DNA from: Altererythrobacter sp.
GTDB lineage: Bacteria > Pseudomonadota > Alphaproteobacteria > Sphingomonadales > Sphingomonadaceae
Reading direction: 5' to 3'
Assembly (NCBI GenBank): GCA_031178065.1
Contig: JAPSJS010000011.1
Location: 1 to 64,000, forward strand
Length of the DNA: 64,000 nucleotides
Shown piece after piece: positions 10,355 through 20,006 of the stretch. The notes beneath the pieces are model-generated. The model was not told the DNA's origin. It worked only from the letters and a program-made list of their open reading frames with translations, and searched no databases. Both the position numbers and the translations under genes were made by a program. Position 1 is the stretch's first letter; every line of letters starts with the position of its first letter.

Positions 10355-10444
10355 CAGAAAGGGCCGCGGCGGAAACGGAAAAGCCTACGTGATGCATCGT
10401 AGTCATGGGACCCGAACAACGGGCGATGACATGGGAGGGATTAC

Positions 10445-13400
10445 ATGCGGTATCGCGATCTTCGCGGCGCTCTTGCGGCTTCGGCGGCTGTCTGCGCGGT
10501 TGCCGTGGCCACGCCGGCCACGGCGCAGACGAGAACCTTCGACGTGCCGGCCCAATCGGCGGCGACCGGCATTCCCGCCGTGGCCGCCCAGGCCGAAGTG
10601 CAGATCCTGGTCAGCGCGGCGGCGGTGCGGGGCAAGTCGATCCGCGCGCTGAAAGGCGCGATGACGGTCGACCAGGCGATCCGCCGCATCGCCGCCGACG
10701 CCGGCCTGCGCGTAGTATCGAGCGACGACAGCACCTACGCGCTGGCGCCCGCTCCGGCCCCGAGCCCCTCCGCCACCGCGACCCCGTCTGCGGAGCCCTA
10801 CCGTCCTGATGTCATCATCGTCACCGCGCAGAAGCGCGAGGAATCGATCCAAGAGGTGCCGATCGCGGTGACGGCGCTTTCGAGCGAGGATCTGGATGCG
10901 CGGAAAATCGAAGGCGGATCGGAACTGCTGCGGGCTGTGCCGAACGTGAACTTCTCCAAAAGCAACTTCAGCATGTACAATTTCTCGATCCGCGGCATCG
11001 GGACAAAGGCGATCTCGGCCGCGTCGGATCCGGCGGTCGCAGTCAGCTTCAACAACATTCCGCTCATCCGCAACCGCCTGTTCGAGTCGGAGTTCTTCGA
11101 CATGGAACGGATCGAGGTGCTGCGCGGCCCGCAGGGCACCCTCTACGGCCGCAACGCGACCGCGGGCGTGGTCAATATGCTTCCTTCGCTCCCTGAATAT
11201 TCGGAGTTCAGCGGACAGGTGAAGGCTGAGTCCGGCAGCTATGACACCCGCCGGCTCAGCGGTCATATCAATGTGCCGCTCGGCGACACTCTGTCGGTGC
11301 GCGCCGCCGGCATGATGACCAAGCGCGATGGCTACGATTTCAACACATATACGAACAAGCGGGTAAACGGGCGCAACCTGTGGTCGACCCGCCTGTCGGT
11401 GGGCTGGGAGCCAAGCGATAACTTTAGCGCGTCCTTCATCTGGCAGCATTTCGAGGAGGACGACAACCGCTCTCGGACGGGCAAACAGCTCTGCACGCGG
11501 GACCCCGGACCGACTGAGGTCGGCGACACCATCGTTCCGTACGCCTACATGCAAGCGAAGCTCAGTCAGGGTTGCCGACCCAGCAGTCTGTACAATGATG
11601 CAGCGTTCGGTGCGCCAAATCTGCTGGGCTCATCGCAAATCTTTGCGGCTGCTATACAGCGAGCCGGGATTGACCCCGTGACCGGTCAGCCGGTGCAGGG
11701 TCTTCCTTTCGATCGTTTCCCTTACGGAGATGTCGTTCAATCACGTAATCTGCGCGAGATAGAAACAAGTTATGATCCCGTCTTTCGTGCCAAGAACGAT
11801 ATTTTTCAACTCAACTTCGGGTTGGATATGGGCAATGTCACGTTATATTCCCAGACCGCCTTTGCAAAGGACAGATACTATTCGTCGCAAGACTACAACC
11901 GCTTTGTGTCCGCGCCGCTATTTCCGGACAGTGCGGTTCTTGTCGATGACAGCGGCAACCCCCTTCCGAACGGCGGTCTGACCCCCGGGGGCATCTATAC
12001 CGATCCTCAGCTAGGCCCATCTGACCGGTGGTTGTCCGTGGATATAAGCCAGTCTGAAAATGAGCAGTGGTTCCAGGAAGTGCGCCTTACATCCGATATG
12101 GATGGATCCATCAACTTCAATGTCGGTGCGAACTATCTAAACTTCGATACTCAGGACGATTATTATGTATTGAGTAACATATTTACTTACATCTCCGAAG
12201 TGTTCTTGAATAGAAGAGGAAATGTTACTATAGATTGTTCCCAGCCCGAAAATGTGGCAACGGAATGCATCTATGTCGACCCCTACCCAGTTGATCAGAT
12301 TAATGGGGAGGGGCACAATTATTTCCGCAGCAAGAATGTCGTCAAAATCGAATCTTGGGGTGCGTTTGGCGAATTCTATTGGGACGTGACCGAAAGCCTC
12401 AAGGTCACAGTTGGCGGTCGCTACACAAAAGACACCAAAACGACCACGCCGATCCCGACGCAGCTGCTGCTTGGCGCGCAAAATTTCGGTCAGGATACAG
12501 GCAATACTACGGGCGGGTACATCAGCCGAGGATTCCGCGAGTTCCCGAATAGTATGCTGAAATCCGACGCCTTTACTGGTCGCTTCGTGGTGGACTGGCA
12601 GCCGATGACCTCGTTCAGCGACGACACGCTCGTCTACGCCTCGGTGTCGCGTGGATACAAGGCCGGCGGGAGCAATCCACCTCGCATCGATGTCGACCCG
12701 CGGGTCATCCAGTATGAGCCGCTCCCGGCGGATTTCGACCCTGAATATGTTACGGCCTTCGAAATCGGTACGAAGAACAGTTTCGCAGGCGGACGTTTGT
12801 CCCTCAACGCGACCGCCTTCCTGAATCTCTACAAGGATTATCAGGTCTCCCAGATCGTTGACCGGATTTCGCTGAACGAGAATTTCGACGCTACCACCTG
12901 GGGTGCGGAACTGGAGGCCGCTTGGAGCCCGACGGAGCGGTTCCAGGTCGATGCAACCCTTGGCTTCCTGCAGACGCGGATCGGGGACGGAGAGCAATCG
13001 ATCGACGTGATGAACCGCACCCAAGGCGACGAAGACTGGGTTCTGCTTCGGCCGTCGCCCGCCGTGCCGTCCAATTGCATCGCGCCGCGGGACAAGGTCG
13101 AGATCATAATGAACAGCTTTCTAGCGACGCCTCCGGACGGGGGGCTTGCCAACTTTGCCCTGGGGTCCCTGTGCGCTGGATCAATCAAGTACGGTAGTTT
13201 TGACCCGGAACGGGAGGGCCTTCCGTTTTATGCACTCTTTGGCTTCACGTACGACCCCTTGACCGACCCGCCTAACGGCGGTCGCGGGTTTTATTCTGAT
13301 CTGTCGGGCAACGAGCTTCCCAATGCGCCGCATCTGACCTTCAATATCGGCGCGCAGTATACGCTACCGATCGACGGCGGCGATTGGCAGTTGACTCTGC

Positions 13401-13666
13401 GCGGAGACTATTATCGTCAGTCGGAAAGCTACGCCCGGGTGTACAATACCGAGATCGATCGACTCCGGGCGTGGGACAACGTCAACGCCGCCATCACTTT
13501 GGTGCGGCCGGATGATGATTTCGCGCTACAGCTCTACGTGAAGAACGTGTTCAACGACGTGCCGATCACCGATTTCTTTCTGAACAGCGACGACACCGGT
13601 CTGACAGCCAACGTCTTCACCCTCGATCCGCGCATCATCGGCTTCAGCGTGACCAAGGGGTTCTAG
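10445..13666 (+). CDS. TonB-dependent receptor with N-terminal STN signalling domain
   Basis: STN segment TFDVPAQSAATGIPAVAAQAEVQILVSAAAVRGKSIRALKGAMTVDQAIRRIAADAGLRVV; plug VQRE-type EESIQEVPIAVTALSSEDL...IEVLRGPQGTLYGRNATAGVVN; C-terminal DPRIIGFSVTKGF. Confidence 0.93.
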   Translation: MRYRDLRGALAASAAVCAVAVATPATAQTRTFDVPAQSAATGIPAVAAQAEVQILVSAAAVRGKSIRALKGAMTVDQAIRRIAADAGLRVVSSDDSTYALAPAPAPSPSATATPSAEPYRPDVIIVTAQKREESIQEVPIAVTALSSEDLDARKIEGGSELLRAVPNVNFSKSNFSMYNFSIRGIGTKAISAASDPAVAVSFNNIPLIRNRLFESEFFDMERIEVLRGPQGTLYGRNATAGVVNMLPSLPEYSEFSGQVKAESGSYDTRRLSGHINVPLGDTLSVRAAGMMTKRDGYDFNTYTNKRVNGRNLWSTRLSVGWEPSDNFSASFIWQHFEEDDNRSRTGKQLCTRDPGPTEVGDTIVPYAYMQAKLSQGCRPSSLYNDAAFGAPNLLGSSQIFAAAIQRAGIDPVTGQPVQGLPFDRFPYGDVVQSRNLREIETSYDPVFRAKNDIFQLNFGLDMGNVTLYSQTAFAKDRYYSSQDYNRFVSAPLFPDSAVLVDDSGNPLPNGGLTPGGIYTDPQLGPSDRWLSVDISQSENEQWFQEVRLTSDMDGSINFNVGANYLNFDTQDDYYVLSNIFTYISEVFLNRRGNVTIDCSQPENVATECIYVDPYPVDQINGEGHNYFRSKNVVKIESWGAFGEFYWDVTESLKVTVGGRYTKDTKTTTPIPTQLLLGAQNFGQDTGNTTGGYISRGFREFPNSMLKSDAFTGRFVVDWQPMTSFSDDTLVYASVSRGYKAGGSNPPRIDVDPRVIQYEPLPADFDPEYVTAFEIGTKNSFAGGRLSLNATAFLNLYKDYQVSQIVDRISLNENFDATTWGAELEAAWSPTERFQVDATLGFLQTRIGDGEQSIDVMNRTQGDEDWVLLRPSPAVPSNCIAPRDKVEIIMNSFLATPPDGGLANFALGSLCAGSIKYGSFDPEREGLPFYALFGFTYDPLTDPPNGGRGFYSDLSGNELPNAPHLTFNIGAQYTLPIDGGDWQLTLRGDYYRQSESYARVYNTEIDRLRAWDNVNAAITLVRPDDDFALQLYVKNVFNDVPITDFFLNSDDTGLTANVFTLDPRIIGFSVTKGF

Positions 13667-13817
13667 CACATCTCCCTCTCCCCGAGGGACACTGGGCCGG
13701 CGTCTTGCTTCTCGGGAGGCGGGCGTCGGTCTTTTCTAGACGCCCGTCAGGCGCGGAATGTCCTGGCCTTCGGCGGTGTCCGTTCGTAACGAATGGGCGA
13801 GTTACGGCGGAGAAGGC

Positions 13818-14678
13818 ATGACGTTCCAGATCGAAGGCTTCGACTTGGCCCGCTTCGTGCGCAATACGCTGGCCGAGGATCTGGGCGAGGGGCTGCCTGG
13901 CGGCGGGCGCGACGTTACGAGCGAGAGCGTCATCCCGGCCGAGGCGCGCTTTTCCGGTGCGATGGACACGCGCGATGCGATCGTGGTCGCGGGGCTGCCG
14001 ATCGCCGCGGCCTTCTTCCGCGTGCTCGATCCTGAGATGGAGATCGAGGTGCTGGCGGAAGAGGGCGCCAGGGTACCTGGCGGGACCGCCCTGATGCGCC
14101 TCTCGGGCAAGGCGCGGGCCATGCTCACCGCGGAGCGCAGCGCCCTCAACACCGTGCAGCACCTCTCCGGCATTGCGACGATGACGCGCGCCTATGTCGA
14201 CGCGATGGGCGATGCGGACTGCGTGCTGCTCGACACGCGCAAGACGATCCCCGGCCTGCGCCATCTGGAGAAATATGCCACCCGCATGGGCGGGGCGCAG
14301 AACCACCGCATGGGCCTGTGGGATGCGGCGATGATCAAGGACAACCACGTCCTCGTCGCCGGCGGCGTGGCCGAGGCCGTGCGCCGCGCGCGCGAGGCCG
14401 GGGTCCCGACGATCATCTGCGAGGTGGACCGATTGGATCAGATCGAGCCCGCGCTGGAGGCCGGCGCACACCATCTACTGCTCGACAACATGGACCCCGC
14501 GACGCTGCGCGAGGCGGTTGCCATAGTCGCCGGCCGCGTCCCGACCGAGGCGAGCGGCGGCATCGACCTGACGACCATCGCCGCCAAGGCCCCGACGGGC
14601 GTCGACTACGTCTCCGTCGGCCGCCTGACTCAGAGCGCGCCCGCGGCGGACATCGGGCTCGATTTCACGCCGCTGTGA
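13818..14678 (+). CDS. nadC: Nicotinate-nucleotide pyrophosphorylase (carboxylating)
   Basis: LAEDLGEGLPGGGRDVTSESVIP...NTVQHLSGIATMTRAYVD...LLDTRKTIPGLRHLEKYATRMGGAQNHRMGLWDAAMIKDNH...EASGGIDLTTI. Confidence 0.95.
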   Translation: MTFQIEGFDLARFVRNTLAEDLGEGLPGGGRDVTSESVIPAEARFSGAMDTRDAIVVAGLPIAAAFFRVLDPEMEIEVLAEEGARVPGGTALMRLSGKARAMLTAERSALNTVQHLSGIATMTRAYVDAMGDADCVLLDTRKTIPGLRHLEKYATRMGGAQNHRMGLWDAAMIKDNHVLVAGGVAEAVRRAREAGVPTIICEVDRLDQIEPALEAGAHHLLLDNMDPATLREAVAIVAGRVPTEASGGIDLTTIAAKAPTGVDYVSVGRLTQSAPAADIGLDFTPL

Positions 14679-15376
14679 GGCTTGCAGCACTCCTAGCGCT
14701 CGGTGTGCTCGGCGCAGGCAGCGCTGCGCACGCCCAGGCCTACCAGTGCCAGGTGCCCCGAGCTGTCTCCGTGCCCGATGTCGCGCGGGAGGGGCCGGCG
14801 CGGCAGGTGCCGGTGCGGGGGTACACGCTGGCACTGTCGTGGTCGCCGGAGTTCTGCAAGGGGCGCGAGGGGCGGGCGGCGCAGCGGATGCAGTGCTCGG
14901 GCCGCAATGGCCGCTTCGGGTTCGTAGTCCACGGGCTATGGCCAGAGGGGCACAGAACGTGGCCACAATGGTGCCCGACCGCGCGGAAGGTCTCTCCGGC
15001 CGAAGCGCGGCGGAACCTGTGCATGATACCATCCGCACCGCTCGCGGCGCGGCAGTGGGTGAAGCACGGCAGTTGTATGGTCGCCAGGCCCGAGACCTAC
15101 TTCAAAGTCACGCGCATTCTGTGGCACAGCCTGCGCTTTCCCGACATGGACCGGCTCTCGCGGCAGGAGGGGCTGACGGCGGGCGCGATCCGCGAGCATT
15201 TCCTGCTCGCCAACCGCGGCTGGCGGGCGGACGCGGTGGGGGTGCATCTCGACGGACGAGGTTGGCTGGAGGAGTTGCGGCTCTGCTATGGCAAGGACTT
15301 CCGGCCGACGAAGTGCGATGCGCGGCGGTATGGGGCGAAAGACGCGGCGCCGGTGAAGGTGTGGCGCGGGTTGTAG
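14675..15376 (+). CDS. Ribonuclease T2 family protein, secreted
   Basis: GTG start overlapping nadC stop; signal-like VRLAALLALGVLGAGSAAHAQA; active-site blocks FVVHGLWPE and QWVKHGSCM. Confidence 0.88.
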   Translation: MRLAALLALGVLGAGSAAHAQAYQCQVPRAVSVPDVAREGPARQVPVRGYTLALSWSPEFCKGREGRAAQRMQCSGRNGRFGFVVHGLWPEGHRTWPQWCPTARKVSPAEARRNLCMIPSAPLAARQWVKHGSCMVARPETYFKVTRILWHSLRFPDMDRLSRQEGLTAGAIREHFLLANRGWRADAVGVHLDGRGWLEELRLCYGKDFRPTKCDARRYGAKDAAPVKVWRGL

Positions 15377-15386
15377 AATCCGCCGA

Positions 15387-15842
15387 CTACCGTCTTTCGC
15401 GGAAGAAGGCGCGCAGCAGCTCTGCCGCTTCGGCTTCGCCCATGCCGGAGTAGACCTCCGGCCGGTGCAGGCTCTGCGGATGGTCGAACACGCGCGCGCC
15501 GTGTTCGACGGCGCCGCCCTTGGGATCGGGCGCGGCGTAGTAGAGGCGGGCGATGCGGGCATGGACGATCGCGCCGGCACACATGGCGCAGGGCTCCAGC
15601 GTGACCCACAGCTCGCAGCCGGTCAGGCGCTCGTCGCCGAGTGCGGAGGCGGCGGCGCGGATCGCCGCGATCTCGGCATGGGCGGTCGGGTCGTGCGCCG
15701 CGCGCGGGGCGTTGCGCCCCTCGCCGATGATCGCGCCGTCCCGCACGACGACAGAGCCGATCGGCACTTCGCCGGCATCGGCGGCCTCTTGCGCGAGGGC
15801 TAATGCGCGTTGCATGGGATCGGGGATCGGCCAGCGGCTCAT
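15387..15842 (-). CDS. tadA: tRNA adenosine(34) deaminase
   Basis: MSRWPIPDPMQRALALAQEAADAGEVPIGSVVVRDG...DPTAHAEIAAIRAA...TLEPCAMCAGAIVHARI. Confidence 0.93.
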   Translation of the reverse strand: MSRWPIPDPMQRALALAQEAADAGEVPIGSVVVRDGAIIGEGRNAPRAAHDPTAHAEIAAIRAAASALGDERLTGCELWVTLEPCAMCAGAIVHARIARLYYAAPDPKGGAVEHGARVFDHPQSLHRPEVYSGMGEAEAAELLRAFFRERR

Positions 15843-15975
15843 GGCGTCCGGGGCTAGCGGCACCCCGCGCAGGGTGCAACGCGCTTGACGATTCGCATGA
15901 GCCCCGCTAAGCGCGCCGCTTTCCGGGACGGCTATGGCCTCTAGTCCCATCAGATCACGAACGAGAGATTTTCCC

Positions 15976-16263
15976 ATGTCGCGCATCTGCGAACTGACCG
16001 GCAAGGGCCGCCAGGTCGGCCACAACGTGAGCCACGCCAACAACAAGACCAAGCGTGTCTTCCTGCCGAACCTGCAGCACGTCACGCTGATGAGCGAGAA
16101 GCTGGACCGCAGCTTCAAGTTCCGCGTCTCAACGCACGGCCTGCGCTCGGTTGAGCACAACGGCGGCCTCGACAACTGGCTGCTCAAGACCCGTGACGAG
16201 AAGCTCAGCGCGCGCGCGCTCAAGGTGAAGCGCGAACTCAAGAAGACTCAAGCAGCCGCCTGA
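15976..16263 (+). CDS. rpmB: 50S ribosomal protein L28
   Basis: [70 protein letters not shown]. Confidence 0.97.
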   Translation: MSRICELTGKGRQVGHNVSHANNKTKRVFLPNLQHVTLMSEKLDRSFKFRVSTHGLRSVEHNGGLDNWLLKTRDEKLSARALKVKRELKKTQAAA

Positions 16264-16306
16264 TTCGGACGGGCGCCTGCGGGCGCTCTAGCGAGCAGGA
16301 TTTCGA

Positions 16307-16338
16307 AAAGGGCGTGCGAAGCGATTCGCGCGCCCTTT
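16307..16338. terminator. Hairpin between convergent rpmB and phytase/esterase-like gene
   Basis: AAAGGGCGTGCGAA (16307-16320) / TTCGCGCGCCCTTT (16325-16338), 14-bp stem with one mismatch, GCGA loop. Confidence 0.65.
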
Positions 16339-16352
16339 CGCTGTGTCCGGCG

Positions 16353-17324
16353 TCACGGCGTCCAGCGCAGGCGGTAGAGCAGCGTACGCTGGAGCGCGGC
16401 GTTGTTGTCGTCGCTGATGAGCCAGACGGTCACCGATCCGTCTGCGCGTGGGACGGCCGCGATCCCTTCGAAGTTGTCGGCCGGCAGCGGGGCGGCGATC
16501 GCGCCGATCTCGCGCCCGCGCCAGACCTCGCCGGCGTGGATCGCATCCGGATTGGCCACGGCGATGCGCACGGCAAAGGTATAGGGGAGCCCGAGCGTGA
16601 CCGCTCGGTGGAGAATCAGCACCCGGCCGTCGGGCAGGGGCGTGGCATCGACCGGGCGGTAGCCAGCCGGCGGTGCGTAGCGGAACTCGACCGGAGGAGC
16701 GCCTTCCACCGGATCGCTCGGGAATACCAGCGCCTCGTGGCGTTGGTCAGCCCAGTCGGACCGCCCTTCCTGCAGAACCAGGAGACGTCCATCGGGTAGC
16801 CGCGCCAGCCCCTCCGGTCCGCCGTTGCTCGACCACCGGCGCATGGCGGGCGGGGAGACCGATTCGCCCTCGACTAACTCCGGGCCGAAGCGGACGATCG
16901 AATTGCGCCCTTCGTATGCGACCCAGATGCGGTCCGCGGCCGGGTCGCTGGCCAGCGCTTCGGCGTCCACGGCGTGCTTGTTCTCGGTAGCCTCACCGCC
17001 GATCGCGCCGAATTCGGGCGGCTGCGGGGCGGCGCCGGGCGGGGCGAAGCGCAGGAAACGCCCGCGGTCGCTGGCGGCGAGAAGGCGCCCGTCCGGCAGC
17101 GCAAGCAAGGCGGAATAGCCGCCGAAGTGGCTGTTCGCGCTGCGCAGTTCCCACACCCCCTCGATCGCGAATTCGCCGATGTGGTCCCGGTCGACCTCGA
17201 CGGGTGTGATTTCGAGCAAGGGCCGCAAGTCCTGCACCGGCACTGTGCGCAGCCATGTGCCGGGCGCTGCGAGCACCACGACCGCGAGGATCGCGAGGAG
17301 CCGGATTCGCGTGGGGCGGCGCAT
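16353..17324 (-). CDS. Esterase-like activity of phytase family protein
   Basis: MRRPTRIRLLAILAVVVLAAPGTWLRTVPVQDLRPLLEITPVEVDRDHIGEFAIEGVWELRSANSHFGGYSALLALPDGRLLAASDRGRFLRF; GRDIGAIAAPLPADNFEGIA-like motif. Confidence 0.75.
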   Translation of the reverse strand: MRRPTRIRLLAILAVVVLAAPGTWLRTVPVQDLRPLLEITPVEVDRDHIGEFAIEGVWELRSANSHFGGYSALLALPDGRLLAASDRGRFLRFAPPGAAPQPPEFGAIGGEATENKHAVDAEALASDPAADRIWVAYEGRNSIVRFGPELVEGESVSPPAMRRWSSNGGPEGLARLPDGRLLVLQEGRSDWADQRHEALVFPSDPVEGAPPVEFRYAPPAGYRPVDATPLPDGRVLILHRAVTLGLPYTFAVRIAVANPDAIHAGEVWRGREIGAIAAPLPADNFEGIAAVPRADGSVTVWLISDDNNAALQRTLLYRLRWTP

Positions 17325-17364
17325 GGCCGTGCGGGTCGCCGTTCCTCGTCGGCCGGTCAAGCGG

Positions 17365-18303
17365 TCACGGCATCGGGCCGAGGAAAAGCAGCGGGTCCAG
17401 ACGCGCGTCGCGCCACTTGAGGCTCCAGTGCAGATGCGGTCCGGTTGCGCGTCCGCTGGCGCCGATATTGCCGATGTGCTGCCCCCGGCGGACGACCTGC
17501 CCTTCCTTCACGGCGATCCGGGAGAGGTGGAGGAAGGCGCTGTTGAGCCCCTGGCCGTGATCGATGATGAGCAGGTTGCCCTCGAGGCTGAAAGGCTTTT
17601 CCGTCGCAAGCACGACCACCCCGTCGGCGGGCGCGACGAACGGCGTGCCGCTCTCGCCGGTCGCGATGTCGAGCCCCGAGTGGTAGGCGCCGGGCTCCCC
17701 GCGATACACCCGCTGGGAGCCGAAGCGGCCGGAGATGCGGCCCGTTGCGGGCCAGATAAAATCCTGCCGCCAGCCGTCGATGTTGGATTCGATCTCGCGC
17801 GCCGCGTAGATCTGTTCGAGCTCCGGCCGCCGGATCTTCATGAACGCCTCGCTCGGTCCGCCGGACCTGCGCGCAACGTTCACGTGTTCGATATTCCAGT
17901 CTCGCGGGCTGACCGCGATCGGGCTCTCGATCATGCGTCCGTCGGAAAGGGTGGCGACGAGCTTGGCCGACGGCCCCGCGTCGCGGTCGAAGGCGGCGAA
18001 GAAGCGGCCCTCCGCATCGAGCGCGAGCTCCTGCTCGCCAAGCCGCGCCGAGACGGTTCCGGCCGGTGCCTGCCCGCGGATCCAGCCACCCTGCGTCGTC
18101 TCGCCCTGGAAGAGGAAGGTCGTCGGGCCGGGCAGCGGCGCGGGAGTGGGGCGGGGCATCGGACTTGGCGTCGGGCTCGGGAGAGGCGTCGGGATCGGTT
18201 GGACCACGGCGTCCGGGACCTGCGGCGAAGGGATGCAGCTTGCAAGCGCGGCTGCAGCGCCTGCGCAGGTCAGTGCGCGAATGGTAAAGGCTGTGCGGCT
18301 CAT
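17365..18303 (-). CDS. M23 family metallopeptidase (murein hydrolase-like lipoprotein)
   Basis: Lipobox-like ALASCIP; GRISGRFGSQRVYRGEPGAYHSGLDIATGESGTPFVAPADGVVVLA...GQHIGNIGASGRATGPHLHWSLKW. Confidence 0.92.
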   Translation of the reverse strand: MSRTAFTIRALTCAGAAAALASCIPSPQVPDAVVQPIPTPLPSPTPSPMPRPTPAPLPGPTTFLFQGETTQGGWIRGQAPAGTVSARLGEQELALDAEGRFFAAFDRDAGPSAKLVATLSDGRMIESPIAVSPRDWNIEHVNVARRSGGPSEAFMKIRRPELEQIYAAREIESNIDGWRQDFIWPATGRISGRFGSQRVYRGEPGAYHSGLDIATGESGTPFVAPADGVVVLATEKPFSLEGNLLIIDHGQGLNSAFLHLSRIAVKEGQVVRRGQHIGNIGASGRATGPHLHWSLKWRDARLDPLLFLGPMP

Positions 18304-18512
18304 TCGCCTTTGTTCAGACGGCGCGTGGCGATCTCGGCGCTGGCATAGGGCTCCTGCCGGTCGACGCTCCAGTAGCGCAGCTCCTCCAGAGGAATGGCCT
18401 CGCCTGTCACTGCGCAGAACACGTGCTGCCCGGGCCGCATCACGCGAAACGCGTTGGGGCCGTAAGCGAGCTTCGCCTCGCCGTTGCTGCCGGAATTCAT
18501 CAACATGGCCAT
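18300..18512 (-). CDS. DUF2093 domain-containing protein
   Basis: MAMLMNSGSNGEAKLAYGPNAFRVMRPGQHVFCAVTGEAIPLEELRYWSVDRQEPYASAEIATRR. Confidence 0.85.
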   Translation of the reverse strand: MAMLMNSGSNGEAKLAYGPNAFRVMRPGQHVFCAVTGEAIPLEELRYWSVDRQEPYASAEIATRRLNKGE

Positions 18513-18524
18513 CGCCCTAGCAAG

Positions 18525-20006
18525 TCATTTGAGATCGAACAAATCGTCCTGCCGCGGCGGCGCGCCGGCAGAGCGTTTGGACACCTTGCGCGGCGGCGGG
18601 TTGCCCGGTGCTGAACCGGCGGGGACGACGCCCAGCGCGCCGTCGGCAAACTCGATCTCGAGCCGGGCCTGGGCAGCCGCTGCGCTGCGCGAGCGCACGA
18701 GCTCGCCGCCTGCATCTTTCACCAGCACGAATCCCCGCGCGAGCGGCGCTTTCGGGTTGAGCGATGCGTGCAGGCGTTCAAGCGCGGCAAAACGCTCGCG
18801 CTCGCGCTGGAGGCGGGCGGTTGCGATCAGGGGCGTGAGCCGGCTCGCGTCCAGCCGATCCCGCGCGCGGTCGATCCTGTGGCGCAGACTGGCTGGGGAG
18901 AGCCGCGCCATATCGGCCTGCAGCCGCTCGCGTGCCTGCGCGGCGCGATCCTTGAGCCCGCGCCGTAACCGCTCGGCCAGCTCGTCGAGCTTCTGCGCCT
19001 GCGGCTGGAGCAGCGCCTCGGGCTTCGGCAGGCGCTGCGCTCGCGCTTCCAGCCGCTCCCGGCCGATCGCCACCGGGCGCAGGATCGCGCGGCGCTTGCG
19101 CGCGGCGAAGTCGGCGACGGTCGCCGCAAGCTCGCCCCGCACCGGTACGGCCATCTCGGCCGCCGCCGTGGGCGTAGGCGCGCGCCGGTCGGCGGCATGA
19201 TCGGCCAGCGTCGTGTCGGTCTCGTGCCCGACGGCGGAAATCACCGGGATCGGGCTCTCGGCGATCGCGCGGACCACGATCTCCTCGTTGAAGCTCCACA
19301 GGTCCTCGATCGAGCCGCCCCCGCGCGCGACGATGAGCAGATCTGGGCGCGGCACCGCGCCACCTTCGGGGAGCGCACCGAACCCGCGCACCGCGGCGGC
19401 GACCTGCTCGGCCGAGCCCTGGCCCTGCACCAGCACCGGCCAGACGACGACGTGGCTCGGAAAGCGGTCCGCCAGGCGGTGGAGGATGTCGCGGATCACC
19501 GCGCCGGTCGGGCTGGTGACCACGCCGATCGTGCGCGGCAGGAACGGCAGCGCCCGCTTGCGCTCGGCCGCGAAGAGGCCTTCCGCCGCAAGGCGCTGGC
19601 GCGTCTTCTCCAGCAGCGCGAGCAGCGCGCCTTCGCCGGCGATCTCCAGGCTGTCGATGACGATCTGGTATTTCGAGCGCCCCGGGTACGTCGTCAGCTT
19701 GCCGCTGGCGACGACTTCCAGCCCATCTTCCGGTACGAAGGAGAGGCGCTGCGCGGTCGTGCGCCACATGACCCCATCGAGCACCGCGCCTTCGTCCTTG
19801 AGACAGCAGTAGACGTGGCCCGAGGCGGCGCGCTTCACGCCGGAAAGCTCGCCGCGCAGCCGCACGAAGCCGAACCGGTCCTCAACCGTGCGCTTGAGCA
19901 GGTTGGATATTTCCGTGATCGAAAGCGGCGCGGCGTTGTCCCCTTGCCGCTCGCGCGCTACGAGCCCGCCGTTACTGCCACCATCGTCGAAATCTGGAGC
20001 GGCCAT
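18525..20006 (-). CDS. xseA: Exodeoxyribonuclease VII large subunit
   Basis: [55 protein letters not shown]...[23 protein letters not shown]...[22 protein letters not shown]...[29 protein letters not shown]. Confidence 0.96.
   Translation of the reverse strand: MAAPDFDDGGSNGGLVARERQGDNAAPLSITEISNLLKRTVEDRFGFVRLRGELSGVKRAASGHVYCCLKDEGAVLDGVMWRTTAQRLSFVPEDGLEVVASGKLTTYPGRSKYQIVIDSLEIAGEGALLALLEKTRQRLAAEGLFAAERKRALPFLPRTIGVVTSPTGAVIRDILHRLADRFPSHVVVWPVLVQGQGSAEQVAAAVRGFGALPEGGAVPRPDLLIVARGGGSIEDLWSFNEEIVVRAIAESPIPVISAVGHETDTTLADHAADRRAPTPTAAAEMAVPVRGELAATVADFAARKRRAILRPVAIGRERLEARAQRLPKPEALLQPQAQKLDELAERLRRGLKDRAAQARERLQADMARLSPASLRHRIDRARDRLDASRLTPLIATARLQRERERFAALERLHASLNPKAPLARGFVLVKDAGGELVRSRSAAAAQARLEIEFADGALGVVPAGSAPGNPPPRKVSKRSAGAPPRQDDLFDLK

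Noticed and set aside
13717-13749. GGGCGTC...GACGCCC hairpin after the TonB receptor
   Set aside because: Only a 7-bp stem with an 11-nt loop; too weak to call as terminator.
16005-16030. GCCAGGTCGGCC similar to the core of the palindromic repeat
   Set aside because: Inside rpmB codons (GRQVGHN) with no flanking arms; coincidence.
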